Below, in pieces: positions 4,166 to 7,427 of a stretch of 7,427 bases of DNA (position 1 is the stretch's first letter; the number at the start of each line of letters is the position of its first letter). The stretch is from the NCBI GenBank assembly GCA_902772085.1, contig CACXZL010000072.1, positions 1 to 7,427 of the forward strand. The letters are read 5' to 3'. Under the pieces are notes generated by a model that worked only from the letters and a program-made list of their open reading frames with translations, did not search any database and was not told the origin of the DNA. The translations under genes and the position numbers were made by a program. The DNA comes from an uncultured Coriobacteriaceae bacterium (GTDB lineage: Bacteria > Actinomycetota > Coriobacteriia > Coriobacteriales > Atopobiaceae).

Positions 4166-7138
4166 CTACAATTCCAGATCCTTCGGTGCCAACGCGGATC
4201 GACGCGTCGCAAAGTAGAACACCAGCCCGCACGCCACGCACAGGAGGCCAAGAATCACCGTCTCCGCCTGGTTGCCGATTCCCAGCAAGAGGCCAAGCAG
4301 CAGCGGCTGCACCACCAGGATGACGCTGCGCGTGGCAAACATCGCGCCAGCCGTAACCCCGGCCGACACGCCACATGCATCTGCCGAGCGCATCCACAGC
4401 GTCTTCCACCCGTCCGACGCCTTGCCAAGCACGCCCACGAGCACAATGGACACGACCGCCCATACCAACGTTGCGTTAAACGAGAACAACAAAAACACGC
4501 AGCCCAAGAGCACCACCGCCACGACGGTGACCCTCCACTTGTCGTATCGCGCCTCTATGGTTTCCAATGGAGTGATGAGCACAAACACCACGAGCTGCCC
4601 AAGCACAAACATGTTGTTGATCGAAGAGGTGCTCAGGCCCGCGTCGGCTGAGAAGAGCGGGAAGAGGAACGACTTGTACCCCGCTGCCAGAATCGCGGGC
4701 AGCATCGCGAAGAGGACGATGCAGACGGTGGTCTTTGACTTAAAGAGTCGCAAGATGACCGCCCCGTACGGCACCGCCGCCTCGTCCTTGTCCTTGGATT
4801 CGAGCGGCTTTTCGCCACGGGGGAATATGTGTGCCGCCATGAGGAACGCCGGTATGCTTGCCACCGCCACGATGATGTAGACCCATGCGTTGCCAAGCAT
4901 CTGCGCCGCATAGCCGCCAAGCACCGTGCCAAGCGCCGCCGCTGAAGTGTCGGTGCGCTTTATGCCTCCTGCCGCCAACTCGCGGACCTCCCCGGTCTTT
5001 GCCCTGCGGGGCAGCGAATAGCTCAGCGTGTAGAGCAGCCCAAAGGGTATGGCCATGAGCAGCTTCGTAAGGCAGTAGAGGCTGTAGCTCTCTTGCCACA
5101 CTGCGGCGGCGGTACACACGGCAGTCGCCATGACGCCAAGCGCGCCTCGCACGATAAGCTTGCGCAGCGGCACGCGCGAGCCAAGCAGCCCATAGATTCC
5201 TTGGCCGAGCGCCAGTCCGATGCCCATCATCATGGCCGGAAGGGCGAGCAGCAGGCCCTTGTCGCCACCGGCCTGCGACTCGAGCAGCGATCGTGCGATG
5301 AGCGTGGTCATCACGCCGTCGACGCTCGAGAGGATGGTGACGCAGAACGAAAAGGGCCTCGTGAGCACGGCAAGCGCATCGCGCGCCTGCACTTGTTGGA
5401 GATGGTGATACATGAGGAAGCACTCGGCACACGCCCGAATCTCGGCATAGGTGAGGTAGATCACGAGCACCAGCACGAGCAGCGCGATGACGCGCTGAAG
5501 CTCTTGTCCCATGATGGAGGACTCGAGCGTCCTCACGCAGCTGCCGATCTCTATGACGGCCGCCGTGCCCTCGCCATCCGCGCTCGGCACCCTTACGAGC
5601 CGATACTGCGAGTCGTCGTAGAGCGTGCGGCCGAAGTGCATCTCGGTGCTGGCCTTGTTTGTGTTGAAGATCTCCTCGATGTCGGTGCGGTTCGACCCCG
5701 CCGAAACGCTGGAGCCCATGATGTGCTCAGACGCGCTGTCGTACAGGTAAAACACACCCTGGGCGTCCTGGGCATAGATCGCCGCGTAGGCCCCGATCCC
5801 GTTGTTTGTGGAGGAGTCGACCAGGTTTCCCACGTACTCGTCCAAGTACAGTATTTGCTTTATCACTCGAAGAAACTCGTCGCCTTGAGAGCGGATCGCG
5901 TTGCGATCGAGCCCCTTCTCGACGCCCTGCGCCAGAATCTCGGAGGTGCTCGTGAAGTACTCCGCATAGGCGTTGATCTCGTTTGCACGGGTCTTGAGCA
6001 GCGCCTTGTACGTTCCGTAGGTGTTGTATCCAATGGCGAGGCTCATGGCCGCCACCACGGCAACGGAGGCAAACATAGGTCCGATGCCGTCGGTGTTTTC
6101 CGTCTCGATAAGATGGCGCATCTTGCGCACAAGCACGATCAGCACGTATATCGCCAGATATGCACGGCAGACCCATACCAGGAAAACGTAGCTGTCGAGA
6201 GCGGCTGCGGGGCGGACTTCCTTGAGCCGTTTAAGGTCTTTGCCGTCTAGGTCGCTTATCTCCACGGCATTCCCTTTGGGGTCGCACACGGTGAGTATCC
6301 GCCCGTTCACGTGCACGTCTCCAGAACCCTGCGCATCGCGAATCTTGCGAGAGTCACCCGACAGCGTTACGCGGTAGATGGATCCCGACGAGTCGTCACG
6401 CGCGTAGACGCTGCGGTCATCGGCGATGTCTATGGAGGTAAACACGCGATCTTTATGCTCTAGCTCGCTGTCTTCGCCCATCAAATCATTTATCATGCCG
6501 CGTACGCTCACCGTCGCAAAGACGTCCTGGTGGCTGTTGTAGCCCATGTCAAACACCGACATCCAGTCCATGGCCTTGCGCACGACCTCTGACGAGCCCG
6601 TTCGATCCACCTTGAGCACCCGCAAGAGCATGCTGCCTGATGGGTCCGCAGTCTCATCCTCCTGAAACATCGCCACGAGCACGCCGTCGTCTGCCTCGCA
6701 CAACGATTTGATGGCAGGGCTTTGCTCGTTTACCTCGCCTGAGTCGTACACGATCGCCCTCGATCCGCCATGTGCGTCGTACGCCACAACGCGCTCCCGT
6801 ATGATGATGTTGCTATCTTTCTCATACTTGACGCCCGCAGCGTACACTTCGCCGTTTGAAACGCACACATCGGTAACCGCCTCTATAGGCGAATTGGGGG
6901 ATTCGCAATTGATGATGCCCGTAAGATGGTGGCCCTTGTTTAGGATCAACAATCTCCGTGATTCCGTATCGGCAATGATGGTTGTCTCGCCGTTCGAGTC
7001 TGCGGTCATAGGATTGTCGAGGGCTATGGGCTGGAAGGGAAAGAGCGGGAGCTTGATGCCAAATGACGCGAGCACAACGAGCGCGGCAAGAATCGCGCCG
7101 ATGGCAGCGGCGATGTGTAGCGTGCGCGCGTGCTTCAT
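4166..7138 (-). CDS. Multi-domain membrane protein: propeller-like and Cache-like sensor regions fused to an MFS domain
   Basis: I do not recognise this 990-residue protein as a named family. Reading the translation: a basic N-terminus and TM1 (about 9-31); a strand-rich region of short repeated motifs (about 40-310) resembling an NHL/SMP30-type beta-propeller; TM2 (about 316-338) followed by a basic cytoplasmic VRKMRH; TM3 (351-372); a second soluble region (about 375-546) with a long helix and then strands, like an extracytoplasmic Cache/PAS sensor; TM4 (549-566); and a 12-TM MFS-like domain (about 590-980). The MFS part has a motif-A-like GLLGSRVPLRK (651-661) and a charged central loop (about 772-800). 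Alternating topology puts both soluble regions outside. The ATG at 7138 has GGAAGGGGGA just upstream; the in-frame ATG at 7156 abuts its own possible site. Signal-responsive transport or signalling by the MFS part is inference; the ligand is unknown. Confidence 0.85.
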   Translation of the reverse strand: MKHARTLHIAAAIGAILAALVVLASFGIKLPLFPFQPIALDNPMTADSNGETTIIADTESRRLLILNKGHHLTGIINCESPNSPIEAVTDVCVSNGEVYAAGVKYEKDSNIIIRERVVAYDAHGGSRAIVYDSGEVNEQSPAIKSLCEADDGVLVAMFQEDETADPSGSMLLRVLKVDRTGSSEVVRKAMDWMSVFDMGYNSHQDVFATVSVRGMINDLMGEDSELEHKDRVFTSIDIADDRSVYARDDSSGSIYRVTLSGDSRKIRDAQGSGDVHVNGRILTVCDPKGNAVEISDLDGKDLKRLKEVRPAAALDSYVFLVWVCRAYLAIYVLIVLVRKMRHLIETENTDGIGPMFASVAVVAAMSLAIGYNTYGTYKALLKTRANEINAYAEYFTSTSEILAQGVEKGLDRNAIRSQGDEFLRVIKQILYLDEYVGNLVDSSTNNGIGAYAAIYAQDAQGVFYLYDSASEHIMGSSVSAGSNRTDIEEIFNTNKASTEMHFGRTLYDDSQYRLVRVPSADGEGTAAVIEIGSCVRTLESSIMGQELQRVIALLVLVLVIYLTYAEIRACAECFLMYHHLQQVQARDALAVLTRPFSFCVTILSSVDGVMTTLIARSLLESQAGGDKGLLLALPAMMMGIGLALGQGIYGLLGSRVPLRKLIVRGALGVMATAVCTAAAVWQESYSLYCLTKLLMAIPFGLLYTLSYSLPRRAKTGEVRELAAGGIKRTDTSAAALGTVLGGYAAQMLGNAWVYIIVAVASIPAFLMAAHIFPRGEKPLESKDKDEAAVPYGAVILRLFKSKTTVCIVLFAMLPAILAAGYKSFLFPLFSADAGLSTSSINNMFVLGQLVVFVLITPLETIEARYDKWRVTVVAVVLLGCVFLLFSFNATLVWAVVSIVLVGVLGKASDGWKTLWMRSADACGVSAGVTAGAMFATRSVILVVQPLLLGLLLGIGNQAETVILGLLCVACGLVFYFATRRSALAPKDLEL

Positions 7139-7140
7139 GC

Positions 7141-7150
7141 TCCCCCTTCC
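7141..7150 (-). promoter_or_regulatory. Ribosome binding site of the membrane-protein gene
   Basis: The minus strand reads GGAAGGGGGA, ending two nucleotides before the ATG at 7138; its GGAAGG part is six nucleotides from that ATG. The alternative ATG at 7156 has GAAGGG directly against it with no spacing, so 7138 is the better start. Confidence 0.6.
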
Positions 7151-7164
7151 GTCCATCCCTTCAT

Positions 7165-7194
7165 GTTATCATGCCATGCGGACCTTGGACGCAA
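7165..7194 (-). promoter_or_regulatory. Possible weak promoter for the membrane-protein gene
   Basis: On the minus strand TTGCGT (7189-7194) and GATAAC (7165-7170) are separated by 18 nt, matching three and four of the six consensus positions. Initiation would fall near 7158, about 20 nt before the start codon. The position, between the hairpin that ends the upstream gene and the ribosome binding site, is what makes it plausible; the match itself is poor. Confidence 0.2.
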
Positions 7195-7206
7195 CGATGT
7201 CGCGCA

Positions 7207-7234
7207 TGCCAGAAGGGTCTAGCCCCTTCTGGCA
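7207..7234 (-). terminator. Perfect 11-bp hairpin enclosing the upstream gene's stop codon
   Basis: TGCCAGAAGGG (7207-7217) is the exact reverse complement of CCCTTCTGGCA (7224-7234), with the six-base loop TCTAGC. On the transcribed strand the loop contains the TAG stop (7219-7221) of the upstream reading frame. No U-tract follows. It shares its outer TGCC/GGCA arms and its AAGGG...CCCCTT core with the hairpin at 2896-2924. Probably the 3'-end structure of the upstream transcript. Confidence 0.55.
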
Positions 7235-7427
7235 GGGCCCGTTTCGTCGGCGGATGGGCGATCGGGCCTGTTGTAGAACGAAGTCACCGTTGCCTGGGCG
7301 TGCTCGCTCATCTTCTTTTCGACCCAACGGTCGCGCTCGGCGACGATGGTGAGCATCTCGTCCGCTATTTGCTCAGGACTCGTGGGACGGGCGTTGCGGA
7401 TGTACGAGGCCAGGCGCAGCATCGCCT
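7219..7427 (-). CDS. C-terminal fragment of an unidentified protein (cut by window edge)
   Basis: The reading frame is open from the window edge to TAG at 7219-7221. The visible 67 residues from the ATG at 7422 are mostly helical and charged, for example PEQIADEMLTIVAERDRWVEK, then a likely disordered tail rich in Pro, Arg and Asp. The ATG has only five bases before it and no visible ribosome site; the preceding codon is GCG, so it may be an internal Met of a longer gene. A helix of this kind close to a C-terminus is seen in GT-B glycosyltransferases and related enzymes, but that is only a loose resemblance and I assign no function. The stop codon falls in the hairpin loop at 7207-7234, suggesting that this transcript ends before the membrane-protein gene. 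Confidence 0.55.
   Translation of the reverse strand, partial: AMLRLASYIRNARPTSPEQIADEMLTIVAERDRWVEKKMSEHAQATVTSFYNRPDRPSADETGPARRG

Noticed and set aside
5093..6250. A 385-codon plus-strand open frame opposite the membrane-protein gene
   Set aside because: Composition is that of an antisense shadow (Arg/His-rich, no motifs), and the minus-strand frame has clear TM segments and MFS features throughout.

Overview
The window is a high-GC, densely coded piece of bacterial chromosome in which every convincing gene lies on the minus strand. Read in transcription order (high to low coordinates) it holds the 3' end of an unidentified gene, a large multi-domain membrane protein, and a translation/RNA housekeeping cluster: prfA (release factor RF1), prmC (RF glutamine methyltransferase), a TsaC/YwlC-type threonylcarbamoyl-AMP synthase, and nudC (NADH/NAD-RNA pyrophosphatase). 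The prfA-prmC-tsaC order is widespread in Gram-positive bacteria. Together with the GC-rich composition and the protein style it suggests an actinobacterium, perhaps of the Coriobacteriia (Olsenella/Atopobium-like). That assignment is an inference; no rRNA or other strong marker is present.

Layout. 7219-7427: C-terminal end of an unrecognised protein, whose stop codon sits in the loop of a perfect 11-bp hairpin. 4166-7138: a ~990-residue membrane protein. From N to C it has a TM helix, an extracytoplasmic beta-propeller-like region, two TM helices, a second extracytoplasmic Cache/PAS-like region, a TM helix, and a 12-TM major facilitator (MFS) domain. This sensor-plus-transporter fusion is the least ordinary gene here. 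3999-4165: 167-nt intergenic region with a hairpin and the RF1 ribosome binding site. 2931-3998: prfA. 2886-2930: short gap filled by a hairpin related to the one at 7207-7234. 1710-2867: prmC, with an unusual ~95-residue acidic insert. 1598-1709: gap with an inverted repeat and a -10-like hexamer. 950-1588: tsaC. 16-939: nudC, starting 10 nt after tsaC and carrying an in-frame 18-nt x 4 minisatellite.

How the genes fit together. RF1 recognises UAA/UAG stop codons; PrmC methylates the Gln of its GGQ motif; TsaC makes the activated intermediate for tRNA t6A modification, which supports decoding of ANN codons. NudC hydrolyses NADH and can remove NAD caps from RNA in bacteria where it has been tested. 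The cluster is therefore about translation fidelity and RNA/nucleotide maintenance. The membrane protein upstream has no obvious functional tie to it and is probably a separate unit.

In several genes the first in-frame start is not the best one. For prmC, tsaC and the membrane protein I moved the start downstream to an ATG preceded by a clear Shine-Dalgarno sequence. There is no gene-free stretch longer than about 170 nt, and I saw no tRNA, rRNA, CRISPR array, transposase or phage gene.
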